Shown: positions 19,641 to 27,881, numbered from the stretch's first letter. The stretch: 64,000 nt of DNA from Wolinella succinogenes DSM 1740 (GCF_000196135.1 NC_005090.1:1684001-1748000), one strand, 5' to 3'. The notes: generated by a model not told the origin, from the sequence alone. Numbers and translations are program-made.

Positions 19641-20320
19641 GAGAAATCCGCCTTGATGAAGTGTTTGTTGAGTGCATAGACCAACAGAAGAATCACAAAA
19701 GAGACGATAAAGAGCGTGAAGGCGTATTGATGCGCCAGGGCATAGTTGAGCGCCTCCACCTCATCATAAATCGCAATACTCGCCACCCTCGTCTCTCCCA
19801 TGATGTTGCCCCCAATCATCAACACCACGCCAAACTCGCCCACGGTGTGGGCAAAGGTGATGACGGCTCCTGTAAGAATCGAAGGCTTCATGTTGGGGAG
19901 CATCACTCCAAAAAGGGTGGCGATTTTGCTCTTTCCCAAAGTCCACGCCGCCTCGATATAGCTCCTAGGGAGCGCACTAAAGCCGCTTTGAATCGGATGC
20001 ACCATAAAAGGGAGACTAAAAAGCACCGATGCAATAATCAACCCCTCAAACGAAAAAACCAGCTTGAGTGCAAAAGTCTGCTCCAGCCATGCCCCAAAAA
20101 AATTCCTTGGGCTAAAGGCAATCAAGAGATAAAACCCAAGCACACTCGGAGGGAGCACCAAAGGCATCGAGACGATCGCCTCTATCACGGGCTTGAATGG
20201 ATTCTTGGTGTAGGCGAGATAGTAACCTAGAGGAATCCCAATAACAAGGAGAATCAAGGTCGTTAATCCTGCCAGCTCAAAGGTGAGCCTCATGGTTGTC
20301 ACAAAAGAGTCTTCAAACAT
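19637..20320 (-). CDS. modB: Molybdate ABC transporter permease
   Basis: A 227-residue membrane permease with about five helices and the cytoplasmic EAA-type loop (YIEAAWTLGKSKIATLFGVM) that docks on ModC. GEFGVVLMIGGNIMGETRVA is a strong ModB/CysT family marker. The start directly abuts the upstream di-Mop gene (stop at 20321), and its stop overlaps modC. It and the permease at 21955 share the same loop pattern, so one duplicated or the two serve different binding proteins. Confidence 0.92.
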   Translation of the reverse strand: MFEDSFVTTMRLTFELAGLTTLILLVIGIPLGYYLAYTKNPFKPVIEAIVSMPLVLPPSVLGFYLLIAFSPRNFFGAWLEQTFALKLVFSFEGLIIASVLFSLPFMVHPIQSGFSALPRSYIEAAWTLGKSKIATLFGVMLPNMKPSILTGAVITFAHTVGEFGVVLMIGGNIMGETRVASIAIYDEVEALNYALAHQYAFTLFIVSFVILLLVYALNKHFIKADFS

Positions 20321-20716
20321 CTACTCTGTCCTTAGAGTCATTTCGTTAGACTTGACAAACCATCGCGCCTTCGCCCCCACCCTAAGCCCCAACTCCTCTG
20401 CGGCTCCATGGGTAATAATGGAGCGAATCTTCTCTCCATGAAAATCAAGCGTCACTTGTGTCAGAATCTCTCCCTTCACCATCTCGATAATCTCCCCCAC
20501 AAAGGAGTTTCGAGCACTCACTTTAGAATCAATCGTTGCGAGAATCACCTCTGTCTCTTTAAAAAGCATCTCCACCCAAGCCTCCACCTCTAATCCCTCT
20601 AGATTAGAGGCATCCAGCATTAGTGCGCTAAATGATTCCTTGTGCGCCTCTAAGCTCACAAGAGCAATCTCTCCCGCCTCTTTAATCCCTTTGGCTTGCG
20701 CCCTTAGATAGTTCAC
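20321..20716 (-). CDS. ModG-like di-Mop molybdate-binding protein
   Basis: A small cytoplasmic protein with two TOBE/Mop repeats: a diverged first repeat (about residues 3-63, ending MLFKETEVILAT) and a standard second one (SARNSFVGEIIEMVKGEI to RWFVKSNEM). Such proteins store or buffer molybdate/tungstate (ModG, Mop). The frame is open to 20758, but the GTG at 20716 overlaps the upstream stop (GTGA) and has AAGGAG five bases before, so a 131-residue product is preferred. It sits between a NifX-like gene and modB. Confidence 0.75.
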   Translation of the reverse strand: MNYLRAQAKGIKEAGEIALVSLEAHKESFSALMLDASNLEGLEVEAWVEMLFKETEVILATIDSKVSARNSFVGEIIEMVKGEILTQVTLDFHGEKIRSIITHGAAEELGLRVGAKARWFVKSNEMTLRTE

Positions 20717-21084
20717 CTCTTCTCCTTGGGGCATTGGCAACTTCCCATGAACATCCACTCCGAGCTCTCCTTAAGACTCTCTAGTCGCTCCTGGATGAGC
20801 CCCCCTTTGGGTAAGCTCACGGGCAGTATCTGCCTCCCCACAAGCTTAGCGTGCAATATCCCAGGAATATCTTCGGCAATCACAATGTGAGCGTGGCACT
20901 TTCTAGAGAGCATTTCTGCGAGCTCTTCCCAGCGATCAAGAAAATGATTCGCTTTTTTACCTTGGGCTAGGCAGTAGCGCGAAAAACTCCCATCAGGGCG
21001 CTTTTTATAGACATAAAGTCGCTTAGAATCCTGCAAAGCCCCTTGAATAGAGACACCATCTTGACTAGCCACCACGATATTCAT
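20713..21084 (-). CDS. NifX/AnfO-like small protein in the mod operon
   Basis: A 123-residue protein beginning MNIVVASQDGVSIQGALQDS, reminiscent of the NifX/NafY or AnfO fold that binds nitrogenase iron-molybdenum cofactor precursors. C-terminal half: HAHIVIAEDIPGILHAKLVG, and a terminal CQC. It overlaps modD upstream by 4 bases and the di-Mop gene downstream by 4, so it belongs to the transcript. No nitrogenase genes lie in the window; the role may concern molybdenum or iron-sulfur handling. Family assignment is tentative. Confidence 0.45.
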   Translation of the reverse strand: MNIVVASQDGVSIQGALQDSKRLYVYKKRPDGSFSRYCLAQGKKANHFLDRWEELAEMLSRKCHAHIVIAEDIPGILHAKLVGRQILPVSLPKGGLIQERLESLKESSEWMFMGSCQCPKEKR

Positions 21085-21923
21085 CCCTCGCTCCTTTTTT
21101 TCATCCGAACTTTGATATCTAAAGGATTGGCATGGTAGGGGGCTGAGGTGACAACAAAATCCACCCCGCTTTGGGCGATCTTCATCACATTTTCAATCTT
21201 CACGCCCCCTGTAGCTGAGAGAAGCAACGAAGGATAGGCGCGCTTAAGCTCCACGCAACGCGCCAGCTCCCCTAACTCCATCTTCTCGCACTGCAAAATA
21301 TCTGCACCCCAAGAGGCAAAGAGTTTCGCCTCCTCAAAATCGCTCACCTCAACCGCAATCTTCTTCTCCAAAAGACGCCTTTTGAGCGCTTTAAAAGCTT
21401 GCTCTAGCTCCGCAGGAGTCTCCAAAAAGACTCGATGCTGTTCAAAAACCAAAACCGAATCAAAAAGCCCCAATCGATGCGGCCATGCTCCTCCGCTCAA
21501 AATCGCCTGAAGCATTAGGCGCTTGCTCCCGGGAAAATTTTTGCGCGTGGTGAGAATCTCAATAGAGGGGTTGATTTTTTTGGCGCAAGTGACCATTTCG
21601 TGGGTGAAAGTGGCGATTCCGCTTAGGTATTCAAGGAGGTTTTGAGTCACTTTCCACGCCTTATGCAAAGCGATCGCCTTCCCTTCACCTCGCAAAATCT
21701 CTTCACCCGCCTCCACCCAAGCGCCCTCTTTGACTAAGGCTTCAAGCTCAACTCCGCAGGCCTCACCCAAAGAGAGCGCCTCTTTGATTCCAGAGATGAC
21801 GCCCCCCCTCTTGGCGCTAAAGGATATCTCTCCTCTCTTCTCTCCAATCCCAAGCCCCAAGGTCGTCCAGTCGATATAGTCCGCATCTTCTCGCCATAAT
21901 CGCTCTATCTCTTGATTCACCAC
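21081..21923 (-). CDS. modD: ModD, quinolinate phosphoribosyltransferase-like molybdenum protein
   Basis: A 280-residue protein of the NadC (nicotinate-nucleotide pyrophosphorylase) family, recognisable from RGEGKAIALHKAWKVTQNLL, LEYLSGIATFTHEMV, TTRKNFPGSKRLMLQAILSG and LLSATGGVKIENVMKIAQSG. ModD is the NadC paralogue found in mod operons (first in Rhodobacter capsulatus), with an unproven role in molybdate use. Position between permease and accessory genes favours ModD over true NadC. It contains a run of seven G (plus-strand C7 near 21802) without disruption. Confidence 0.85.
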   Translation of the reverse strand: MVNQEIERLWREDADYIDWTTLGLGIGEKRGEISFSAKRGGVISGIKEALSLGEACGVELEALVKEGAWVEAGEEILRGEGKAIALHKAWKVTQNLLEYLSGIATFTHEMVTCAKKINPSIEILTTRKNFPGSKRLMLQAILSGGAWPHRLGLFDSVLVFEQHRVFLETPAELEQAFKALKRRLLEKKIAVEVSDFEEAKLFASWGADILQCEKMELGELARCVELKRAYPSLLLSATGGVKIENVMKIAQSGVDFVVTSAPYHANPLDIKVRMKKRSEG

Positions 21924-21954
21924 TTTCTATCTCTCCTTGCTCTATTTTGAGGCT

Positions 21955-22623
21955 TTAATTTCGATAAGCCATTTTTCGTAGTATGCCAAAAACCATTAAA
22001 GAAAAAGCCCCCAGCACTGCACAAAGCACTAAGGCTTTCTCTGTCTCGCCACTAAAGGCGTGATTGTAGATAGCAAGACTCATCGTATCAGTCTCACCAA
22101 TGATATTACCCCCTAGCATCAAGGTGATTCCCACCTCTCCAAAAGAGCGCCCCAATCCCAAAAAGAGCGAGGAGAAGATCACCTTCGAGATAGAGGGGAG
22201 CAACACCCGATAAAAGGTCTGAAATTTCCCCTTGCCAAGCACATACGAGGCCTCAGAATAGATTCTGTCCTGCTCATCCAAAGCGCTTTGAATGGGTTTG
22301 ACCACCAAAGGCAATCCCGCTAGAAACGAAGCGATGAGCACTCCCAAAGGAGCGAAAACGATCTCAATCCCGAACTCTTTAAGGGGTGCGCCCAAAATTC
22401 CATTTTTTCCCAAAAGCAGAAGCAGTAAAAACCCCAAAGCAATAGGGGGAAAAACGATAGGAATCGTGATGAAAATATCCACTATGCCTTTGAGGGGGTG
22501 AGGCTTGCCTGAGAGCGTCCACGCCAAAGCGATTCCAAAGAGGGCATGAAAAAGAAAGGTCCATGAGGCAATCTGGAGTGTCAAAACCAAAGGATTCCAA
22601 AGCCAAGGTTCTAACACGCTCAC
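21955..22623 (-). CDS. Second molybdate/tungstate-type ABC permease
   Basis: A 222-residue permease with about five membrane helices, EAA loop (YSEASYVLGKGKFQTFYRVL) and FGEVGITLMLGGNIIGETDT, the same markers as ModB at 19637. It lies 12 bases downstream of the second binding protein, so the two probably form one uptake system (possibly with tungstate or another oxyanion preference) that borrows ModC. Confidence 0.85.
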   Translation of the reverse strand: MSVLEPWLWNPLVLTLQIASWTFLFHALFGIALAWTLSGKPHPLKGIVDIFITIPIVFPPIALGFLLLLLLGKNGILGAPLKEFGIEIVFAPLGVLIASFLAGLPLVVKPIQSALDEQDRIYSEASYVLGKGKFQTFYRVLLPSISKVIFSSLFLGLGRSFGEVGITLMLGGNIIGETDTMSLAIYNHAFSGETEKALVLCAVLGAFSLMVFGILRKMAYRN

Positions 22624-22635
22624 CCTCCTTTGTGA

Positions 22636-23358
22636 TTAAAGGCCATGCGCCCTCAAAATCTCTCTAGCCTCGGGGCTCTTCAAAAATTCTAACATGGCGC
22701 GCACTTCAGCCTCTCCCTCTTTGCCTTTTAAAACCACGCCAATAATTTTAATGGGTGAATAGAGCTTAGAATCAACCTCAAGGGCTTGTCCCACCTTCTC
22801 TTTGATTCCGATGTAGTCCGTCTTGTTGATCAAGCCCGCATCCAAATCACCACTCACCAAATAGGCGCTCACCTGTGGTACCGTCTGGAGCACCTTGAGT
22901 TTGTCGCTCATCTTTTCCCAGACTCCTGAGCGGCGAAGCGCCTCCTCTCCAGCGATTCCATAGATGGCGCTCTTGGTATCGGGAATCCCCACGCTTTTGA
23001 CCAAAGGGGTCGCAAGAGAGGCCATCTCCAAGGCTGCTTTAGAATCCTTAGAGAATACAAGCATCAGCTTGCCCTCGCCAAGTTCCACCTTCTCCTCATG
23101 GGGAATCCCAAGCTTTTGAATAAACTTCTCATCCCCAAAAAAAAGGGAAATTTTATCACTCTCCTTGATCTGAGCACTCACCTGTTGCATATTTCCAAAC
23201 ATCATCTTTACTTGGTGAGAACTCTTTGCCTCAAAAGCTTTCGCGATCGCCTCCAAGGGGCGCTTATACCCTGCACCCCCTGCCATATAGAGGTCTCCCG
23301 CCACAAGCCAAGAAGAGAGAAGAAGCCCTAATCCGAGCCCCCCAAATAACTTTTTCAT
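22636..23358 (-). CDS. Divergent ModA-type substrate-binding protein
   Basis: A 240-residue periplasmic binding protein with signal peptide (FGGLGLGLLLSSWLVAG). It is related to ModA but diverged: where ModA has FVAASA it reads LYMAGGAGYKRPLEAIAKAF, and it keeps the family closure DLDAGLINKTDYI and YSPIKIIGVVLKG. The ligand could be tungstate, molybdate or another anion. It is 13 bases from modA upstream and 12 from its permease downstream. Confidence 0.78.
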   Translation of the reverse strand: MKKLFGGLGLGLLLSSWLVAGDLYMAGGAGYKRPLEAIAKAFEAKSSHQVKMMFGNMQQVSAQIKESDKISLFFGDEKFIQKLGIPHEEKVELGEGKLMLVFSKDSKAALEMASLATPLVKSVGIPDTKSAIYGIAGEEALRRSGVWEKMSDKLKVLQTVPQVSAYLVSGDLDAGLINKTDYIGIKEKVGQALEVDSKLYSPIKIIGVVLKGKEGEAEVRAMLEFLKSPEAREILRAHGL

Positions 23359-23371
23359 TCAAATCTCCTCT

Positions 23372-24124
23372 CTATTTTTTTGCAGGAGCATTGAAGCCAT
23401 ACTTTTCAAAAATCGCTCTAGCCCTATCTGAAACAACATATTCAGCAAATGCTTTGGCTAAATCGCTATCTTTGGCTTTTTTGGTGATGACAAAAGATTG
23501 CGCCATGGGCGAGTATTTCGAGGGATCAATCGTGATATATTCGCCCTTAGCTCCATCCCCTTGTCGAAGCAAAGAGTAAGCGACCAAACCAATCTCTGCC
23601 GCACCGCTATCCACAAAGTGGACGGCTTGAGAGATATTATCCCCCATGACGATTCTTTTTTCTACTTTTTCGAAGATTCCATAGCTCTGAAGAATCTCAA
23701 CCGCAGCAACACCATAAGGGGCAACCTTGGGGCTAGCGATTGAGATGTGCTTAAACTTCTCATTTACCAAACTCTCTACGCCCCCCTCTAGGAGCTTCTC
23801 GTCCAAGGCATAGAGTGCCACCACGCCCATAGCATAAATCGCTGGCGCGGAGCCTGCGTTTCCATCTTGCTCAATCTGAGCCGCATATTTGGCATCAGCA
23901 GAAAAAAACATATCATAGGGAAAGCCATTTTTGAGCTGTTGGTAGGCCTTGCCTGAGGCGCCAAAATTGAGCTCAATCTCATCATTTTTGCGATTTTTGA
24001 GAAACTCATCCTTGATCTCCGTCACCGCATGGCGAGCACTCGCTGCGACAAATACATTGATCTTCTCTGCATAGAGCTGAACACTTAAGGCCAATATTCC
24101 CAGAAGGATTCCTAGCTTCTTCAT
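23372..24124 (-). CDS. modA: Molybdate-binding protein ModA
   Basis: A 250-residue periplasmic protein with signal peptide (LGILLGILALSVQLYA). Canonical ModA features: INVFVAASARHAVTEIKDEF (ligand serine), NFGASGKAYQQLKNGFPYDM (second ligand loop), VAPYGVAAVEIL, GDNISQAVHFVDSGAAEIGL and YSPMAQSFVITKK. First gene after the operator at 24135-24158 and head of the transport operon. Confidence 0.95.
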   Translation of the reverse strand: MKKLGILLGILALSVQLYAEKINVFVAASARHAVTEIKDEFLKNRKNDEIELNFGASGKAYQQLKNGFPYDMFFSADAKYAAQIEQDGNAGSAPAIYAMGVVALYALDEKLLEGGVESLVNEKFKHISIASPKVAPYGVAAVEILQSYGIFEKVEKRIVMGDNISQAVHFVDSGAAEIGLVAYSLLRQGDGAKGEYITIDPSKYSPMAQSFVITKKAKDSDLAKAFAEYVVSDRARAIFEKYGFNAPAKK

Positions 24125-24134
24125 CGATTTTTTC

Positions 24135-24158
24135 CTTTATATATTTTTTTATATAACG
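24135..24158. promoter_or_regulatory. ModE-type operator upstream of modA
   Basis: Half-sites CTTTATATA (24135-24143) and TATATAACG (24150-24158) form an inverted repeat with a 6-base T spacer, matching 8 of 9 positions and the core of the known ModE box (TATATA/TATATAACG). It lies 11 bases before the modA ATG region on the minus strand, overlapping the probable core promoter, as expected for repression by molybdate-loaded ModE. Confidence 0.8.
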
Positions 24159-24175
24159 ATAGCACTCAAGAGCGC

Positions 24176-24952
24176 TCACACGCCCAAGAGTACATGGCTG
24201 GCTTTGATGATGGCGTAGGCTTCCATGCCCGCCTTCAACTCCAGCTCTCTGATGGCTTCATTGGTGATAATAGCCGTGAGGAGTTTTTCGCCTACCTTAA
24301 TCTTCACCTCGCCATTGACCGCTCCCTCGACCACCTCTTGCAAAACACCTTTGAGTCGATTTCTCGCACTCAAACCTTTGGGGTCACCCACGCCAATCAT
24401 CACCCAACTAGCCTTGATGATCGCATAGGCTTCCATGCCCACTTCAAGCCCCATCTCTTCTAGGGATTCGTTGGTGATGATGGCATAGATCGTTCCACCC
24501 CCAATCTCAAGCGCCACTTCAGAGTTCACCGAACCCCGAGTGATCACACTCACCTTACCGTTGATTTGGTTTCTTGCACTCGTTTTCATATTGATTCTCC
24601 TTGCTCTCTCCATCGCCTCTTGCCAATCCTCTACGGAATCGCCCAACACCTCAAAAAGTCTCTCTTGGATTCGCTCCAGTTCTCTAAACGCCTTGATGGC
24701 CTCCTCACCCTCAGGAGTGATGAGTGTTCCTCCTCCTCCTTTACCTCCGCTGGTGCGCTCCACCAAGGGCGTGGGAGAGAGGTTGTTCATCGCATCCACT
24801 GCATCCCAAGCCGCTTTGTAGCTCATCTGCATTGCCTTGGCCGCTTTGGAGATGGAGCCTTCCCTCTTAATCTGTTCGAGGAGCTCCACTCTACCTCTGC
24901 CTAAAAAGCTTGCCTTTTGGCGCTTGATCCAAAGCCTTCCTTCAATCTCCAT
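24176..24952 (-). CDS. modE: Molybdate-responsive regulator ModE
   Basis: A 258-residue transcription factor: an N-terminal LysR-like winged helix (about 1-110; IKREGSISKAAKAMQMSYKA, then a glycine-rich wing SGGKGGGGTLITPEG) and two C-terminal Mop domains, each starting SARN and ending AYAIIKAS (about residues 125-190 and 195-258), which bind molybdate or tungstate at a dimer interface. ModE represses mod operons and can activate molybdoenzyme genes. It has its own operator-like site upstream (24993-25016). Confidence 0.95.
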   Translation of the reverse strand: MEIEGRLWIKRQKASFLGRGRVELLEQIKREGSISKAAKAMQMSYKAAWDAVDAMNNLSPTPLVERTSGGKGGGGTLITPEGEEAIKAFRELERIQERLFEVLGDSVEDWQEAMERARRINMKTSARNQINGKVSVITRGSVNSEVALEIGGGTIYAIITNESLEEMGLEVGMEAYAIIKASWVMIGVGDPKGLSARNRLKGVLQEVVEGAVNGEVKIKVGEKLLTAIITNEAIRELELKAGMEAYAIIKASHVLLGV

Positions 24953-24992
24953 GATCCATCTCCATCGCTCTTGCTATTTTCCGCATGAAGTC

Positions 24993-25016
24993 CGTATTAT
25001 AAAAAAATATATAACG
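24993..25016. promoter_or_regulatory. ModE-type operator upstream of modE
   Basis: CGTATTATA (24993-25001), six A, then TATATAACG (25008-25016): an inverted repeat with 7 of 9 positions symmetric, of the same pattern and spacing as the site before modA. It is about 40 bases upstream of modE, suggesting autoregulation. The other side faces leuD, about 85 bases away, and probably does not act on it. Confidence 0.65.
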
Positions 25017-25061
25017 CTTGTCAAACCCTCACCTAAAAGATTCCTTTAACGCAAAAAAAGC

Positions 25062-25067
25062 TAGAAT
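25062..25067 (+). promoter_or_regulatory. Probable -10 element of the leuDB transcript
   Basis: TAGAAT at 25062-25067, 34 bases before the leuD ATG, preceded by an A-rich run. Matches the -10 pattern used by vegetative promoters of this phylum, which often lack a clear -35. No experimental support. Confidence 0.35.
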
Positions 25068-25100
25068 CATCCCACAAGACCACCAAAAAGGGCAGTTTCC

Positions 25101-25604
25101 ATGAATATCCAACAAGGAAAAGTGTGGAAGTTCGGAGAGAACATCGATACCGACCTCATCATCGCCGCGCGCTACCTCAACACCAGCGACCCCCAAGTGT
25201 TAGCCAGCCATGTTATGGAGGACGCTAGACCTGACTTCCTCCAGCACTTCACCAAGGGTGACTTTATTGTTGCGGGTGAAAATTTTGGTTGCGGAAGCAG
25301 TCGCGAGCACGCACCCGTAGCGCTCAAAACCGCGGGCGTGAGTGCAGTCATCGCCAAGAGCTTCGCGCGAATCTTTTATCGCAACTCCTTCAACACAGGG
25401 CTTCCTATTCTTGAAGTTAAAGAGACCGATGAGATTAGAGAGGGTGATACCCTTGAAGTGGATATGGCCCAAGGCACCATCAAGAATCTCACCCGAAATC
25501 AAACCTACGCCTTCAAACCCATTCCTCCCTTTATGATGGAGCTTTTAGAGAGTGGCGGGCTCATCGAACACGCCAAAGCGAAAATTGCCCAAGGAGTCTT
25601 ATAA
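25101..25604 (+). CDS. leuD: 3-isopropylmalate dehydratase small subunit
   Basis: A 167-residue swivel domain subunit of isopropylmalate isomerase in leucine synthesis. Typical segments: [40 protein letters not shown] (substrate-binding loop) and [20 protein letters not shown]. It lies 4 bases before leuB. The large subunit gene leuC is not in the window. Confidence 0.95.
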   Translation: MNIQQGKVWKFGENIDTDLIIAARYLNTSDPQVLASHVMEDARPDFLQHFTKGDFIVAGENFGCGSSREHAPVALKTAGVSAVIAKSFARIFYRNSFNTGLPILEVKETDEIREGDTLEVDMAQGTIKNLTRNQTYAFKPIPPFMMELLESGGLIEHAKAKIAQGVL

Positions 25605-25608
25605 GATT

Positions 25609-26685
25609 ATGAAAAAATATGAGATTGCGATCATCAAAGGTGATGGAATCGGTCCTGAAATCGTTGATGAGGCCAAAAAAGTCCTCGATGCCATCTCCTA
25701 CTCCCATGGCTTCGAGCTCTCCTATCACGACTATCTCATGGGTGGAATCGCCGTGGATAGGGCAGGTGTACCCCTGCCTGATGAGACCATTGAGGGGTGT
25801 TTGAGGGCGGATGCCGTCCTTTTTGGGGCCATCGGAGGAGAGAAGTGGGATTCGCTTCCCAGAGAGCTTCGGCCTGAGAGTGGGCTCTTAAAACTCCGCA
25901 AATCTTTAGAGATTTTTGCCAATCTCCGACCCACCGTGGTCTATGATGAGCTGATCGAAGCCAGCACCCTCAAAGAATCGGTGATCAAGGGAGTGGATAT
26001 TCTAGTGGTTAGAGAGCTCATCGGAGGAATCTACTTTGGGGAACCCAAGGGCAGAGAGGGAGATAAGGCGTTCAACACCATGGTCTACTCTGTGCCTGAA
26101 ATTGAACGGATTGCCCATGTTGCCTTTAAAGCCGCCATGCGCCGCCAAAAGCGCGTCTGCTCTGTGGATAAAGCCAATGTCTTGGATGTGAGCCAGCTTT
26201 GGCGCGAAACAGTCACAAGAATTGCCAAAGAGTATCCAGAGGTGGAGCTAAGCCATATGTATATCGACAATGCCGCGATGCAGCTTATCCGCAACCCCAA
26301 GCAGTTTGATGTGATTCTCACAGGCAATCTTTTTGGGGATATTCTAAGCGATGAGGCAAGCATGCTAAGCGGTTCTATTGGACTGCTCCCCTCCGCCTCT
26401 ATCGGGGGTAAAGCTGCCTTGTATGAGCCTATCCATGGCTCTGCTCCTGATATCGCTGGACAAGGTATCGCCAATCCCATCGCCACCATCGCCTCAGCCT
26501 CCATGATGCTCCGCCACTCCCTGGGAGAGGTCGAGGCCGCCGATGCGATTGATAAGGCGATCGTCAAAACCCTCAAAGAGGGCTACCGCACCAAAGATAT
26601 CGCCGCCTTTGGAGCCAAAGAGATTTGCACCACGGATGAAATGGGCTCCATTATCGCCAACTACGCCGCTAAAAAAGGTGAGTGA
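25609..26685 (+). CDS. leuB: 3-isopropylmalate dehydrogenase
   Basis: A 358-residue NAD-dependent oxidative decarboxylase of leucine synthesis. Motifs: [20 protein letters not shown] at the N-terminus, [15 protein letters not shown] (substrate arginines/threonine region), [20 protein letters not shown] and [20 protein letters not shown] (Mg-binding aspartates), then [18 protein letters not shown]. The frame is open to 25552 but ATG 25609 fits the family start; AAGGAG lies about 12 bases before. Confidence 0.96.
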   Translation: MKKYEIAIIKGDGIGPEIVDEAKKVLDAISYSHGFELSYHDYLMGGIAVDRAGVPLPDETIEGCLRADAVLFGAIGGEKWDSLPRELRPESGLLKLRKSLEIFANLRPTVVYDELIEASTLKESVIKGVDILVVRELIGGIYFGEPKGREGDKAFNTMVYSVPEIERIAHVAFKAAMRRQKRVCSVDKANVLDVSQLWRETVTRIAKEYPEVELSHMYIDNAAMQLIRNPKQFDVILTGNLFGDILSDEASMLSGSIGLLPSASIGGKAALYEPIHGSAPDIAGQGIANPIATIASASMMLRHSLGEVEAADAIDKAIVKTLKEGYRTKDIAAFGAKEICTTDEMGSIIANYAAKKGE

Positions 26686-26690
26686 TTCTC

Positions 26691-26939
26691 ATGAAAACCC
26701 TCACTCTAGCCTCCATTTATGAGCTTCAAGGGCTCAAAGAGGAGGCTTTAGAGATATACAAAGAGGTCCTCAAAAAAGAGCCTCACAACGAAGATGCCAA
26801 AATCGCCATCCGACGCCTATCGGGAATGAGAAAGAAATACGATGGGGTGAACGAGGAGATGAAAAAATTCTTCATTCGCATGGACACAGAGATTGAATTC
26901 AACGAATTTGAAAGGTGGCTTGTAAAACTATGGAACTAA
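26691..26939 (+). CDS. Small TPR-like protein
   Basis: An 82-residue protein whose first half is a tetratricopeptide pair (LASIYELQGLKEEALEIYKE, then VLKKEPHNEDAKIAIRRL), the rest charged helix. ATG 26691 follows the leuB stop (26683-26685) by 5 bases; an upstream in-frame GTG at 26682 overlaps leuB. It overlaps the next gene by 10 bases. Conserved small TPR proteins occur at this position in relatives as far as I recall; a scaffolding role is inferred only. Confidence 0.7.
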   Translation: MKTLTLASIYELQGLKEEALEIYKEVLKKEPHNEDAKIAIRRLSGMRKKYDGVNEEMKKFFIRMDTEIEFNEFERWLVKLWN

Positions 26940-27313
26940 AAGAGGCGATTTTATCCACTCTCGCGGAGCTCCAAGAGACTCCCACCTCAAAAAATAGCGA
27001 ATCTTTTGGCACTCCAGAGGAGACTATTCAAGCTCCTCTCTCCCCCCAGTCTCCCCAAATCACCCCGCTCCCCCCTGAAGAGAAGCCTCTTCCTGCCTTC
27101 ATCGCCCCTCTCTTGGAGCCTGAGAGTGCTTCTAATGAGATGCGCGAAGAGGAGAGGCGCTTTTTGGAAGGATTGCGCGAGCGTGTATTGGTACTCTTTG
27201 AAGGGATGCAATCCCCAAACAACCGCAATATAGAGGCCAAGGTCGAGCTGACTCTCAACTTTTTTGAATATCTACTTTCCGTCATTGACGAGCGGCTTGA
27301 GAAGAAAAACTAG
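26930..27313 (+). CDS. CiaD-like protein
   Basis: A 127-residue protein starting MELKEAILSTLAEL, with a proline- and glutamate-rich middle (about 20-65) that looks disordered, and a helical C-terminal half including LRERVLVLFEGMQSPNNRNI and EAKVELTLNFFEYLLSVIDE. That C-terminal block resembles the domain of Campylobacter invasion antigen CiaD, widespread in Campylobacterota also in non-pathogens. The ATG lies inside the end of the TPR gene, so the two are co-translated. Function outside Campylobacter unknown; assignment from memory. Confidence 0.55.
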   Translation: MELKEAILSTLAELQETPTSKNSESFGTPEETIQAPLSPQSPQITPLPPEEKPLPAFIAPLLEPESASNEMREEERRFLEGLRERVLVLFEGMQSPNNRNIEAKVELTLNFFEYLLSVIDERLEKKN

Positions 27314-27353
27314 GGGAAATCCTATTGTTTACCCTCCATTTACTTTCACTTTT

Positions 27354-27359
27354 TATAAT
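27354..27359 (+). promoter_or_regulatory. -10 element before the 27387 ORF and ArsRS-like genes
   Basis: TATAAT at 27354-27359 preceded by a T-rich stretch typical of sigma-70-type promoters in this phylum. A start about 27366 would leave a 20-base leader with TAAGGAG at 27375-27381 and GTG at 27387, so it fits the first ORF of the two-component unit. Confidence 0.6.
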
Positions 27360-27386
27360 TTTCCCATCTCAACCTAAGGAGACAAG

Positions 27387-27881
27387 GTGAGACATAGAAA
27401 GAGTCTTTTCCAACAAAGCTCTTTCTTGGTAGATTTTGCAAGTGTGACATTCATCCAAGGAGAGGGAAACCCCCAAGACATCCCAACCCCCTCTCTGAAG
27501 ATGGCTTGCAACTTCGAACATAAGCTTAGTCGACCTGAGCGACTCTTTGAAATTGGGGCGAGTGCAGACGCTCCCAAAAAGAAGAGAACGACTCAAAAGG
27601 GTCTTGACATAGCCGTCCCCGCTAACTGTCTAAGAGAGGCAACGAATCGCTTCTTCCCTCTAGCTCTTTTAGGGTTTTGCAGCGCCTTTAAAAGATATAG
27701 AGAGGTTATCACGGAGTGTTCGACCTTGATAGACGAGTTCTTTGACACGATATCGCTAAAGCAGCATGAGGTCTTTTTCAAATGGTGTGTTATTGCAAAG
27801 CAAAACCCCAACCCCAACCCATTCCTTCATATGAAAATGACCGCCAAACCCCTCCTTTTGTGGAAGAGCGCCTCATGCTAG
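27387..27881 (+). CDS. Hypothetical 164-residue ORF ahead of the two-component pair
   Basis: This stretch between the CiaD-like gene and the response regulator holds one ORF with an unusually good start: promoter -10 at 27354, TAAGGAG RBS and GTG 27387. It encodes 164 residues with no recognised family, basic overall, mixed composition ([15 protein letters not shown] in the middle, [10 protein letters not shown] near the end), no signal peptide and no clear membrane helix. It overlaps the regulator start by 7 bases. The composition is not typical of a conserved globular protein, so it might be a leader reading frame or chance. Confidence 0.38.
   Translation: MRHRKSLFQQSSFLVDFASVTFIQGEGNPQDIPTPSLKMACNFEHKLSRPERLFEIGASADAPKKKRTTQKGLDIAVPANCLREATNRFFPLALLGFCSAFKRYREVITECSTLIDEFFDTISLKQHEVFFKWCVIAKQNPNPNPFLHMKMTAKPLLLWKSASC

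Noticed and set aside
19661-20230. Forward ORF of 189 codons opposite modB
   Set aside because: Charged, low-complexity translation antisense to a conserved permease.
21800-21810. Run of seven C on the plus strand in modD as a second phase-variable site
   Set aside because: modD is a single intact frame across it with all family motifs, so there is no sign of switching; noted only as a caution for the G7 run in the kinase.
27805-27822. CCCCAAC tandem (NPNPNP) near the end of the 27387 ORF as a variable repeat
   Set aside because: Only two to three units; too short to suggest slippage.
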